Origin: Methanobrevibacter thaueri
Lineage (GTDB): Archaea; Methanobacteriota; Methanobacteria; Methanobacteriales; Methanobacteriaceae
NCBI RefSeq assembly: GCF_015062905.1
Contig: NZ_SUTK01000032.1
Span: 1 to 18,045, forward strand
DNA: 18,045 nt
Direction of reading: 5' to 3'
Made by a program: the position numbers and the translations under genes
Shown: piece by piece, positions 1 to 6,894 of the stretch
How the letters are laid out: every line of letters starts with the position of its first letter
Position numbering within the stretch: position 1 is the stretch's first letter
Notes under the pieces: generated by a model
What the model was told of the DNA's origin: nothing
Database searches by the model: none
What the model saw: the letters and a program-made list of their open reading frames with translations, nothing else

Positions 1-52
1 ATAAAAGTTATGATTGTATTGTTGAAAGGAATATTGAATCGGCCATACTCCA

Positions 53-271
53 TTAATATAATCTGTATGCGTCGTATGCTGCAATAAGGCCGTAGACAAC
101 AGATATTATGTGAGGTATGGTCTGATTCAAATGGAAATAGATGAATACCCCAGATATGATGACTGCAATTATGAAAAATATTGCTCCTCTGAGTTTGTAT
201 CCCTCGATTGCCTGGCCCAAACCTGGAATGAAAAATGAAAAAATTCCGTTAGTCACTGCGTCGCTTTCCAC
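53..271 (-). CDS. 72-aa PGxGQ-type small membrane protein (paralog of the gene at 441-659)
   Basis: Small integral membrane protein of unknown function. It has an N-terminal hydrophobic turn with the signature FFIPGLGQ, then RG and a long hydrophobic helix, and a second helix ending in AAYDAYRLY. The frame is open to an ATG at 301, but I favour the GTG at 269-271. A strong Shine-Dalgarno GAGGTGA (280-286, minus strand) lies 8 nt upstream of that GTG, whereas no ribosome site precedes the ATG. Starting at the GTG also gives exactly the length (72 aa) and N-terminal spacing (14 residues before IPG) of the divergent paralog. A TTG at 272-274 is a further alternative. On the minus strand a TATA-like AATTATATTA lies around 322-331, with the palindrome 310-323 between it and the gene, so the gene may be repressed from that site. 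The PGxGQ motif resembles TM2/DUF5683-like small membrane proteins; no function is assigned. Confidence 0.8.
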   Translation of the reverse strand: MESDAVTNGIFSFFIPGLGQAIEGYKLRGAIFFIIAVIISGVFIYFHLNQTIPHIISVVYGLIAAYDAYRLY

Positions 272-309
272 CAAATTAATCACCTCAATATGTTTTTTCA
301 TATAAAGTT

Positions 310-323
310 TTAGGAATACCTAA
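310..323. promoter_or_regulatory. Operator-like palindrome TTAGG-N4-CCTAA
   Basis: The sequence TTAGGAATACCTAA is an inverted repeat with 5-bp half-sites TTAGG/CCTAA. It lies between the probable TATA box and the start of the minus-strand PGxGQ gene. The same half-sites with the same N4 spacing recur at 3502-3515. TTAGG half-sites resemble those of DtxR/IdeR-type metalloregulators, but the spacing here is shorter than the classical 19-bp box, so the regulator is not known. Confidence 0.5.
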
Positions 324-426
324 TATAATTTGTGGAAAATACTTTACATTTTCATTTTAAATGGGGTTTTCATGTGTTGTGATAGATATATATGATATTT
401 TTAACAAATCTATAATTATAAAATTT

Positions 427-434
427 AGAGGAGG
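427..434 (+). promoter_or_regulatory. Strong ribosome binding site that sets an AUA start
   Basis: AGAGGAGG is one of the best Shine-Dalgarno matches in the window. It stands 6 nt before the ATA codon at 441, and no ATG, GTG or TTG exists near it in the open frame. It therefore decides the start of the next gene. Confidence 0.6.
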
Positions 435-440
435 AAAATA

Positions 441-659
441 ATAGCGAATCCAATTGTTGCAGCAATAGCTTCATTTTTAATTCCCGGAGTAGGTCAAATC
501 TATGCGGGAGCTATAAAAAGAGGAATAATATTTCTTATAATTACCATAATATTCTATAGTATAGGTAATTTCACCAATGACATATATCAGCTTATGGCTG
601 TAGTTGTGGATGTGATTTATTGTCTCTTTGCAGCTTATGATGCATACAAATTGGCTTAA
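441..659 (+). CDS. 72-aa PGxGQ-type small membrane protein with ATA start
   Basis: Small membrane protein, divergent paralog of the gene at 53-271. It shows the same plan: FLIPGVGQIYAG near the N-terminus, KRG, a hydrophobic helix, a polar loop, and a second helix ending in AAYDAYKLA. The frame is open from ATA (441-443) to TAA (657-659). Its first in-frame ATG is about 50 codons in, after both conserved motifs, so a standard start would remove the domain. The ATA preceded by GGAGG with 6-nt spacing gives exactly 72 aa, like its paralog. Either AUA is the real, inefficient initiator, or this is an ATG-to-ATA mutation that weakens the gene. Standard gene callers would miss it. The two paralogs face away from each other across about 170 bp, which suggests duplication or shared control. 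Function unknown. Confidence 0.6.
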   Translation: MANPIVAAIASFLIPGVGQIYAGAIKRGIIFLIITIIFYSIGNFTNDIYQLMAVVVDVIYCLFAAYDAYKLA

Positions 660-694
660 TATACTTAGAACTTTTAAAAATTGGGGTGAATATT

Positions 695-1120
695 ATGAAA
701 CTTAAATTGATGTTTGTATCTTTGATATTTTTGATATTTTTTGTCGGTGCGGTTTCAGCTGTAGGCATAACTGACTATAATGCGCCTATTGGTTTTGAAA
801 GGGATCCCGTTACTTTCACTAAGGGTGATTTTGAAATGGAAATGAATACATACAGCTCATTTGTCGACCATGATGACTATTTCAATACAACTGATGACCG
901 TCAGGTGAAAATTATTAACGACACATATGCTGAATATTTTGATTCAGTTAAGGAAAGATCAGGCGCTTTGGAGATTGTCAAGATAGATGATGACCAATAT
1001 GTTGTGGACTCTTTCTTTGATGGCGATGACAAAGGCAAAACCAATGAATGTCTTAAATATCTCCAAGAGTTCAATGATTTAAACAAATTCAAGCCAATAA
1101 AAATTGATAAAGCTTCCTAA
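695..1120 (+). CDS. Small secreted protein of unknown function, 141 aa
   Basis: Predicted exported protein. It begins with a basic tip (MKLKLM), a hydrophobic core and an SAVG-type cleavage region at about residues 20-23. The rest is an acidic, mostly hydrophilic domain of about 118 residues (clusters such as DHDD, TTDD, IDDD, DGDD) without cysteines outside one near the C-terminus. The start is taken as the ATG at 695 because GGGGTGA (683-689) is its ribosome site; an upstream in-frame GTG at 686 falls inside that site. A good stem-loop terminator begins at the stop codon (1118-1151). I do not recognise the family. The acidic secreted profile is common among surface proteins of gut methanogens. 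Confidence 0.72.
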   Translation: MKLKLMFVSLIFLIFFVGAVSAVGITDYNAPIGFERDPVTFTKGDFEMEMNTYSSFVDHDDYFNTTDDRQVKIINDTYAEYFDSVKERSGALEIVKIDDDQYVVDSFFDGDDKGKTNECLKYLQEFNDLNKFKPIKIDKAS

Positions 1121-1151
1121 CAGCATTCCATATGCTGTTAACTATTTTTTT
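1118..1151 (+). terminator. Stem-loop terminator overlapping the stop codon
   Basis: A perfect 9-bp inverted repeat TAACAGCAT (1118-1126) / ATGCTGTTA (1132-1140) with a 5-nt loop includes the TAA stop of the secreted-protein gene. It is followed by a run of seven T at 1145-1151. Confidence 0.7.
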
Positions 1152-1173
1152 GAAATATTGTATAATCGAGTAA

Positions 1174-1326
1174 ATTCTTATTGTAGTTATATTAGTTTTC
1201 TTAGCTTCTCATTCAGCCATTGAAAATCCGACTGATGTTGATTTAAATTCTGGTAGTGCAGGTATGATTAATTATTTCTATGGCATATTTTTTTTTACTT
1301 TTAATTCGTTAGATTTATTTATTTAA
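1174..1326 (+). pseudogene. Possible decayed signal-peptide ORF
   Basis: An open frame of 50 codons reads as a hydrophobic stretch (VVILVFLASHSA) followed by ENPTDVDLNSGS, which looks like a signal peptide and the start of a secreted or adhesin-like protein. It then degenerates into Phe-rich sequence and stops. No ATG, GTG or TTG starts the frame before the hydrophobic part, only ATT codons, and no ribosome site is visible. It could be the broken 5' end of a secreted-protein gene or a chance frame in AT-rich DNA. Confidence 0.3.
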
Positions 1327-1356
1327 TTCTTTAAAATAATAATTGAGGGAATATTC

Positions 1357-2142
1357 ATGCCACTGTATAGAATGAAAAAAGTATGGGAGTATAGCACATA
1401 TAACAAGCTATTCTTTTTACTAATTTTGCTTTTATGTTGTGTATGGGTTTTTTTTGATTTATATTTTGAGGATGTTGATTCCATTCAGGCATTTTTTATT
1501 GCATTGATTATGGACATAGCATTTTTTGGTTATGGGTTGTCAATTACTCGTGATATTATGAATTATGGCGTTAGATTGCCAAAAATCATGTTTAAAGATG
1601 TATTAATATTGGGATTTAAATCTGTTTTTGTATATTCAATTTATGTAGGTATTCAGGGTTATATTTTAGATTTTATCTGTTCTCCTTTGGATTTTCCTCA
1701 CTTTGATTTGGAAGACATGTTGATTGACACTTCTGAAACCATTCACTTATTGTATTCCCATAATCCTGTTGATACATTAGTTTTTATTGTTGTAGGGGCT
1801 GTCTTATTTTATATTACAGTATTTTTCATGGAAATCGCATTGGCCCGCCTTGCCGATACTGGCAGCTTAAAATCAGCTTTGGATGTAAGGGGTATTAAAA
1901 AAGATATCGATACAATCGGGTGGAGGAATTATGCAAAGGATTACACTTTTATTGTACTTGCCATGGTATTTTTTGCATATCTTACAGTTATTCAGATTCC
2001 ATTTGATATTTTAAATTTTGTTTGGGGTGTTTTTGCGGCCCTATTAATGTTCATAACTCAATTTTGGGGTATTGGTTTCATTTATAGAACTGTTAAAGAA
2101 AAAGAAAAAGAAGAAAGTGACCATTCCCCATCTGAATCATGA
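1357..2142 (+). CDS. DUF4013-like polytopic membrane protein, 261 aa
   Basis: Integral membrane protein of unknown function. About five or six hydrophobic segments are visible, near residues 18-34, 44-62, 86-108, 137-160, 195-215 and 218-245, with a charged Lys/Glu-rich tail. The block EIALARLADTGSLKSAL, followed by the IGWRNY stretch before the last helices, resembles DUF4013 proteins, which are numerous in Methanobrevibacter and Methanosphaera; this assignment is from memory of the family pattern. The ATG at 1357 has a TTGAGGGA-type ribosome site (about 1341-1348). The next gene begins 46 nt after the stop on the same strand, so co-transcription with the zinc-binding protein is possible. 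A specific transport role cannot be claimed. Confidence 0.65.
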   Translation: MPLYRMKKVWEYSTYNKLFFLLILLLCCVWVFFDLYFEDVDSIQAFFIALIMDIAFFGYGLSITRDIMNYGVRLPKIMFKDVLILGFKSVFVYSIYVGIQGYILDFICSPLDFPHFDLEDMLIDTSETIHLLYSHNPVDTLVFIVVGAVLFYITVFFMEIALARLADTGSLKSALDVRGIKKDIDTIGWRNYAKDYTFIVLAMVFFAYLTVIQIPFDILNFVWGVFAALLMFITQFWGIGFIYRTVKEKEKEESDHSPSES

Positions 2143-2188
2143 CTCTTCTGTTTTTCAGTTTTGGAGATTTTTAAAGGTAAATGATAAT

Positions 2189-2575
2189 ATGGTAGAAAAA
2201 ATTGCATTGGCTCCATGCAACGGCATGAGTCCTAACGGTTTGGTGTCCCGCGTGGCTGTCGGGGACTGCAGAAAGGAAAATGAAAACGTAATATCCATTT
2301 GCATGGGTTCGACTTCAGCGGATATTGAGGGAAAGAATGACGAGATGCTTAAAAAGTATCCGATTGTTGCCGTCAACGGATGTCCAAATGGTTGTGTCAA
2401 CAAAATTCTTAAAAATAAGGGAATTGATGTAGCTGGAACAATTGCAGTCAATGAAATTTTAGATGGCCTTGAAGTATCTGCAAAGGATCCCTTCAGATTG
2501 GACAGTGAAGCTGAAGAATGTGTGAAAATAATAACTGAAGAATTAAATAAAACAATAGTCGAAAATATATTGTAA
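2189..2575 (+). CDS. DGC-type putative zinc-binding protein, 128 aa
   Basis: Small cytosolic Cys-rich protein resembling the DGC family (PF08859, 'putative zinc-binding protein'). Key features are APCNGMSPNG at residues 8-17, Cys27 in GDC, Cys38 in ISICMG, and the signature NGCPNGC with Cys65 and Cys69, where many homologs read DGC. Together these could form a metal or cluster site. The family's biochemical role is not established. The frame is open further upstream, into the end of the membrane-protein gene, but the ATG at 2189 is the natural start: family-like sequence begins there and AAAGGT (2174-2178) lies about 10 nt before it. Transcription probably ends at the hairpin at 2615-2649. 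Confidence 0.75.
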   Translation: MVEKIALAPCNGMSPNGLVSRVAVGDCRKENENVISICMGSTSADIEGKNDEMLKKYPIVAVNGCPNGCVNKILKNKGIDVAGTIAVNEILDGLEVSAKDPFRLDSEAEECVKIITEELNKTIVENIL

Positions 2576-2614
2576 TTTTCTATTAACAAAAAAATTAAAT
2601 TTGTTCATATTTGA

Positions 2615-2649
2615 TTTTTAGCAAGCGCTCATTTTGCACTTGCTAAAAA
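2615..2649. terminator. Bidirectional terminator between convergent genes
   Basis: A perfect 11-bp inverted repeat TTTTTAGCAAG (2615-2625) / CTTGCTAAAAA (2639-2649) with a 13-nt loop. The A/T arms provide a T tract in either direction. It sits between the stops of the zinc-binding protein gene (plus) and the methyltransferase gene (minus). Confidence 0.75.
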
Positions 2650-2659
2650 AGATTATTTC

Positions 2660-3439
2660 TTATTTTTCAAGAACGGCAATATAATCCATCCTTTTTCTTA
2701 GCAGTGGAAGCCAGGTGACTATTCTGTAATGGGGCTTGTAGATGTTGACTCCGTCAAATAGATTAACGTCTTTAATCCATTTAAAATTATTGTTGAATTT
2801 TGTCAGTTCATTTCCTTTTTCAACGCCCCATATGAATTTGGAGTTTGTTTCCTCTATTGATTCCTCTTTAGTATTCTTAACTGAAATCGGCGGCATTATT
2901 TCCATGAATATTGTGCACCTGTCAAAATTCTCATCTATTATGTTTATGATGCTTTCAACGTCATTCTGATTCAGATACATTGTCAATCCCTCAACAATGA
3001 ACAGGACATCATTTCTTATTGTGATCTCCTGGGTCCAGCCGGAATCCATTGCGGAATATGCAAGTGTTTTTACCCTGTCTGTATCTTCAATGTATTTCAA
3101 TCTGTATTTGGCGGAGTTTTCCAAATCAACATTATACCAGTTGATTCTGCCGTTGTCCAGTCTGTTGAAGCGTGTATCCATTCCTGATGCGATATTCACG
3201 ATTGTGCATTCCGGGTGGACTTTTATGTATTCGCCGACCATTTCGTCCAGCACTATTGTTCTTGCAATGGTGCCCATTTGCATAAATTTGTCCTTTTCAG
3301 CTATACTGAAATCATAATCAACTTTAGACATGACTTCTATTGCCTTTGAATCATAGAATTTGTGGTTCTTTTGCTGTGAATGTTTTGCTTTTGCAAACAA
3401 TGTCAAAAGCATGGTTTTTTCTACACCTTCTAAATTCAT
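2660..3439 (-). CDS. LCM-family (TcmP-like) class I SAM-dependent methyltransferase, 259 aa
   Basis: Probable S-adenosylmethionine-dependent O-methyltransferase of the leucine-carboxyl-methyltransferase fold family (PF04072), which includes TcmP-type enzymes; the substrate is unknown. It shows the N-terminal family pattern VEKTMLLTLFAKAKHS at residues 6-21, the SAM glycine loop NIASGMDTRF at 82-91, an acidic strand end YNVDLE at 102-107, and FIVEGLTMYL at 147-156. Length is normal. The start is well supported by GGAGG (CCTCC at 3447-3451 on the plus strand), 7 nt upstream of the ATG. It is transcribed away from the aldo/keto reductase gene; on the minus strand a TATA-like AATTTATATA (3491-3500) follows directly after the palindrome 3501-3516, so binding there would plausibly affect this promoter. 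Confidence 0.85.
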   Translation of the reverse strand: MNLEGVEKTMLLTLFAKAKHSQQKNHKFYDSKAIEVMSKVDYDFSIAEKDKFMQMGTIARTIVLDEMVGEYIKVHPECTIVNIASGMDTRFNRLDNGRINWYNVDLENSAKYRLKYIEDTDRVKTLAYSAMDSGWTQEITIRNDVLFIVEGLTMYLNQNDVESIINIIDENFDRCTIFMEIMPPISVKNTKEESIEETNSKFIWGVEKGNELTKFNNNFKWIKDVNLFDGVNIYKPHYRIVTWLPLLRKRMDYIAVLEK

Positions 3440-3500
3440 AAGTTTTCCTCCGTGGGTTGTTTTGATTTATGTAATAGTTGTGTCCAATACTATATAAATT

Positions 3501-3516
3501 TTTAGGTATACCTAAA
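3501..3516. promoter_or_regulatory. Perfect 16-bp palindrome in a divergent promoter
   Basis: TTTAGGTATACCTAAA is identical to its reverse complement. It directly abuts the TATA-like sequence at 3491-3500, in the spacer between the methyltransferase (minus) and aldo/keto reductase (plus) genes. It contains the same TTAGG-N4-CCTAA core as 310-323. A dimeric helix-turn-helix repressor site is the simplest reading. DtxR-like metal control is only a suggestion from the half-site. Confidence 0.6.
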
Positions 3517-3576
3517 TTTTTTTAGACATCTATGAATCAGTAAATTATTTCTTACTTAAGTTACAGATTATATTTT

Positions 3577-4617
3577 ATGAAATATGTCAAACTCGGAAAT
3601 TCAAATTTAAATGTGAGCCGTGTCTGCATGGGATGTATGGGATTCGGGGACCCACAAAACGGAATGCATACATGGACGCTGCCTGAAGCGGAATCAATAG
3701 AGATAATAACCAACGGACTTGATAATGGAATAAATTTCTATGACACTGCTATAGGATATCAGAACGGAACATCCGAACAGTATGTCGGAAAGGCAATTCG
3801 TGAAAATGCCTCAAGGGATGAGGTTGTGGTTGCAACCAAGTTTCTGCCAAGATCAGAAGAGGACATTAAGAATAACGTCACAGGCCAGAAGCACATTCAC
3901 AACATGGTCGAAAAGAGCCTTGCAAACCTTGGCCTCGATTACATCGACCTTTACATTTACCACATGTGGGATTACAACACTCCTCTTTATGATATTCTGG
4001 AAGGTTTGAATGAGGTAATCGAAGAGGGCAAGGTTAAATACATCGGCATATCCAATTGTTTTGCATGGCAGCTTGCAAAGGCAAATGCGCTTGCCGAAAG
4101 CGAAGGATTTGCAAAGTTTGTATCCATCCAAGGGCATTATAACCTGATTTTCAGAGAGGAAGAGCGTGAAATGATTCCTCTGTGTAAAACTGACAATATT
4201 GCAACAACACCTTACAGCGCCCTTGCATCCGGAAGGCTGTCAAGGCTTCCTGGAAATGATTCCAAAAGAATGAAAGAGGATTTCTATGCGAAATTAAAAT
4301 ACCAGTCAACAGAAGCCCAGGATTCAGAAATCATAAAAAGGGTCGATGAGTTAGCGAGAAATTACGAAGTGTCAATGACTGAAGTGTCCCTTGCGTGGCT
4401 GCTTACAAAAGTCACTTCTCCTATCGTTGGAGCCACCAAATTGCATCATGTCGAAGGTGCTGTCAACTCAGTTGATTTGAAGCTGTCCTCAGATGACATT
4501 AGCTATCTTGAAGAGCCGTATGTCGCCCATGATTTGGTGGGTGTGATGGCGGACAACAAGGTTTCAGCCAGCGATAACGAGAAAGTCTGGGCAAAACACA
4601 CTAAAAATAAGATTTAG
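3577..4617 (+). CDS. Aldo/keto reductase, 346 aa
   Basis: NAD(P)H-dependent oxidoreductase of the aldo/keto reductase superfamily (TIM barrel), of the YajO/oxidoreductase type; substrate unknown. The catalytic tetrad is visible: Asp56 and Tyr61 in FYDTAIGY, Lys88 in ATKF, and His129 in IYHMW. Further family landmarks are GVKYIGISN-like sequence after residue 140 (KVKYIGISN), the strand with YNLI near 189, and PIVGATKLHH near the C-terminus, which contacts the cofactor phosphate in the family. It lacks the C-terminal ferredoxin domain found in some archaeal members. No Shine-Dalgarno precedes the ATG. The enzyme is divergent from the methyltransferase with the palindrome 3501-3516 between them, so they may respond to the same signal. 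Confidence 0.9.
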   Translation: MKYVKLGNSNLNVSRVCMGCMGFGDPQNGMHTWTLPEAESIEIITNGLDNGINFYDTAIGYQNGTSEQYVGKAIRENASRDEVVVATKFLPRSEEDIKNNVTGQKHIHNMVEKSLANLGLDYIDLYIYHMWDYNTPLYDILEGLNEVIEEGKVKYIGISNCFAWQLAKANALAESEGFAKFVSIQGHYNLIFREEEREMIPLCKTDNIATTPYSALASGRLSRLPGNDSKRMKEDFYAKLKYQSTEAQDSEIIKRVDELARNYEVSMTEVSLAWLLTKVTSPIVGATKLHHVEGAVNSVDLKLSSDDISYLEEPYVAHDLVGVMADNKVSASDNEKVWAKHTKNKI

Positions 4618-4622
4618 ACTTT

Positions 4623-4660
4623 AAAAACCTAGTTTTTGATAAGTTATTTTTCTTTCTATT
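4623..4660 (+). terminator. Weak terminator candidate after the aldo/keto reductase gene
   Basis: A short AAAAAC / GTTTTT inverted repeat (4623-4637) with a 3-nt loop is followed by T-rich DNA up to about 4660. The stem is weak, but an oligo-T tract alone can terminate archaeal transcription. Confidence 0.35.
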
Positions 4661-4822
4661 TTAGTTGCTTGATTTCGTTGAATTAACACTCAACCTGGAC
4701 ACAGAAGTGATTTTCACTGGTCAGACAAAACTCAAAGTTGTTTATAATATTACAAGGCAATTCAAATATTTTAAAAATAGTTTTTATATTATATTAATAA
4801 TATATATTATGGAGGTACAAAA

Positions 4823-4975
4823 ATGAACAGGTCAATGGAATGGTTTATTGGCGGAGTATTGGTTTTGATTATTGGGATTATTTCATTTTTAATGACTGGT
4901 AACTCCCATGCACTTATTGCTCCAACCATATTGTTTTTATATGGTGTTTATAGACTAGTATTTGTAAAAGATTAA
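4823..4975 (+). CDS. 50-aa small membrane protein
   Basis: Tiny predicted membrane protein. After a short polar start (MNRSMEW) come two hydrophobic stretches, FIGGVLVLIIGIISFLM and, after a TGNSH turn, ALIAPTILFLYGVY, ending in a basic tail (RLVFVKD). The assignment as a real gene rests on an excellent ribosome site GGAGGT (4811-4816), 6 nt from the ATG, an AT-rich TATA-like region just upstream (about 4785-4800), and a stem-loop with T runs after the stop (5002-5040). It stands alone between the aldo/keto reductase gene and the convergent cobQ. Function unknown. Confidence 0.65.
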   Translation: MNRSMEWFIGGVLVLIIGIISFLMTGNSHALIAPTILFLYGVYRLVFVKD

Positions 4976-5001
4976 TATATTCTTTTAAATAAGAAAAATA
5001 G

Positions 5002-5040
5002 GAAGTTAAATTATCTTTTAACTTTCACAATTTTTGTTTT
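5002..5040 (+). terminator. Stem-loop terminator of the 50-aa membrane protein gene
   Basis: AAGTTAAA (5003-5010) pairs perfectly with TTTAACTT (5017-5024) across a 6-nt loop, extendable by a G-U pair. T runs follow at 5031-5035 and 5037-5040. Confidence 0.55.
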
Positions 5041-5102
5041 ACAAGTTCCTGATTGGACATAATAGAAAAAAAGAGTTTTTCAATAGAATCTTTCGGCGAT
5101 TT

Positions 5103-6629
5103 TCATTCAAATAGCAGGCTGTCGATGATGTCCATATCAAGGTTCTCTTCAACGATCTCGGCCAACCTGTTTAGGGAATAATCCTTTTGTGTTTCGTAAG
5201 GATCTTCACCATATCTGGCATCAAGACCTTTTTTAACCCTTAGATAGTTCAGGAATTCCCTTCTGAAATTATAGTTGTGAAATATTCCGTGGAAATATGT
5301 TCCAAATGCATTTCCATTGCTTGCTCCATCAATCAGTCCTTCATCGTTGTTTCCTTGGCCTTTTTTGATGTTCAGTAATGCTTTGGAGTTTAAGAGTTCT
5401 GTTGTTCCTTCATGGATTTCGTATCCGCTTACCTCTTCACCAGTTATGTTTTTAAATATTTCTCCTGCAATGCCGTTCAAATCGTCAGGTATTGTTGCAA
5501 CAGATTGTGTAACTATTTTTCCGGCTCTTGAAAAGCTTGATTCAATGTCCAGAAGACCAAGACCTTCAATTGTTCCATGCTTTGATTCGCGCTTGTCCTC
5601 ATCATAGATGATGTTACTTAAAATCTGCAGGCCGCCACAGATCCCCACGATTGGAATTTCGCTGGATTTTTCAATTATCTTTTCGGCGAGACCGCTTTCG
5701 TGAAGTGCAAACATGTCCTCTGTTGAGTTACGGGTTCCAGGAATTATTATTGCATCAACGTCCCCGATTTCATCGTTTACACCAATCATTTTAAGTGCCA
5801 CGTCGCTTTCATACTCGAAAGGGTCTATGTCTGTGAAATTGGCTATTTTTGGAAGTCTGATGACTCCGATGGTTATGTCCTTATCCTCTGCAAAGACGTG
5901 TGTTGTCAGTGATGCTGAATCCTCTTCTGGAAGCCTTAATGTTTCGTCATACGGCAGCACTCCCAATACGGGTTCTCCGGTTATCTCTTCAATCCTGTCA
6001 AGACCCGGTTTGAGGATATCCAGATTTCCTCTGAACTTGTTGATCACTGTCGCTTTGAGGCGGGACCTGTCATAATCGTCAAGCAAAACGTATGTTCCGG
6101 CTATTGCCGCAAAGACTCCTCCCATCTCAATGTCTGCTATAAGGATTACGTTTGCATCTGCGAGGTGGGCTATCTCCATATTTGCTATATCCTGGTCACG
6201 CATGTTGATTTCAGCCGGAGAGCCTGCCCCTTCAATGATTATTACATCGTATTCATTGGAAAGTATCTTGAAGCTTTCCTTGATGGCGTTGAATGCATCA
6301 TCATGGTATTTGTGCTGGTAGTCATAGAAGTTCATGTCACCTATTGATTTTCCCTGGATGATTACATTGGATGTGAAATCTCCCTTCGGTTTCAGAAGGA
6401 CAGGATTCATGTGTATGCTCGGTTCAATCATTGCGGCTTCCGCCTGCAGCATCTGGGCAATTCCAATTTCACCGTTTTCCTTTGTGGTGTAGGAGTTCAG
6501 TGACATGTTTTGGGATTTGAAAGGTGCTACATTATATCCTCTGTTCTTATATATTCTGCATAGTGCCGCCACGAGCATGCTTTTTCCAGCGTTTGATGAA
6601 GTTCCCTGAACCATGATACATTTTGCCAT
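5103..6629 (-). CDS. cobQ: Cobyric acid synthase CobQ, glutamine-hydrolysing, 508 aa
   Basis: Catalyses ATP- and glutamine-dependent amidation of the b, d, e and g carboxylates of adenosylcobyrinate a,c-diamide, giving adenosylcobyrate in cobamide synthesis; methanogens need the corrinoid for the methyl-H4MPT:CoM methyltransferase. The N-terminal synthetase domain has the P-loop GTSSNAGKS at residues 9-17 and IEGAGSPAE at 132-140. The C-terminal class I glutamine amidotransferase domain has the nucleophile Cys331 in GICGGLQ and the His447 in TYFHGIFHN. Length is typical of CobQ. No Shine-Dalgarno precedes the ATG. A TATA-like TATTTATAAT on the minus strand (6651-6660) lies 22-31 nt upstream, the distance expected for a leaderless transcript. 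No other cobamide genes are in the window. Confidence 0.95.
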   Translation of the reverse strand: MAKCIMVQGTSSNAGKSMLVAALCRIYKNRGYNVAPFKSQNMSLNSYTTKENGEIGIAQMLQAEAAMIEPSIHMNPVLLKPKGDFTSNVIIQGKSIGDMNFYDYQHKYHDDAFNAIKESFKILSNEYDVIIIEGAGSPAEINMRDQDIANMEIAHLADANVILIADIEMGGVFAAIAGTYVLLDDYDRSRLKATVINKFRGNLDILKPGLDRIEEITGEPVLGVLPYDETLRLPEEDSASLTTHVFAEDKDITIGVIRLPKIANFTDIDPFEYESDVALKMIGVNDEIGDVDAIIIPGTRNSTEDMFALHESGLAEKIIEKSSEIPIVGICGGLQILSNIIYDEDKRESKHGTIEGLGLLDIESSFSRAGKIVTQSVATIPDDLNGIAGEIFKNITGEEVSGYEIHEGTTELLNSKALLNIKKGQGNNDEGLIDGASNGNAFGTYFHGIFHNYNFRREFLNYLRVKKGLDARYGEDPYETQKDYSLNRLAEIVEENLDMDIIDSLLFE

Positions 6630-6669
6630 GTATAGATATATTGAATTAATATTATAAATAATTTAAAAA

Positions 6670-6718
6670 TCAGTTTGAATTAATCTTATTTTCTTAGAAA
6701 AGATTTAATTCAGTTTGA
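6670..6718. repeat. Imperfect hairpin flanked by a 9-bp direct repeat
   Basis: GAATTAATCTT (6677-6687) and AAGATTTAATTC (6700-6711) form an inverted repeat with one bulged base. The 9-bp TCAGTTTGA occurs at both edges (6670-6678 and 6710-6718), partly overlapping the arms. It could be a trace of a small element, or chance in AT-rich DNA. Confidence 0.3.
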
Positions 6719-6894
6719 TAGGCATCAAGTTGAGAAAAAACAAGTTAAAACAACTATTTTAGATAATGGAATAGGATAAAAACATTCTTAAAAGAAAATG
6801 GAGTTGTTATTCCTAAATTTAAATTGATTTTTTATCATGTTGGGCAAATGCTGATTCAGAATTTGATGTCAGAGAATTTGAAAGATAATGGTGA

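Noticed and set aside
272..301. ATG at 301 as start of the minus-strand PGxGQ gene
   Set aside because: No ribosome site precedes it, while GAGGTGA lies inside this segment and points to the GTG at 271; it remains possible only for a leaderless transcript.
2072..2188. N-terminal extension of the zinc-binding protein into the upstream membrane-protein gene
   Set aside because: The extension is Lys-run sequence read out of frame from the upstream gene; the ATG at 2189 has family-like sequence and a ribosome site.
4665..4826. A 53-codon TTG-initiated frame overlapping the start of the 50-aa membrane protein gene (ATGA overlap)
   Set aside because: It has no ribosome site, runs through the TATA-like region of the downstream gene, and ends in low-complexity Ile/Tyr sequence; chance is more likely.
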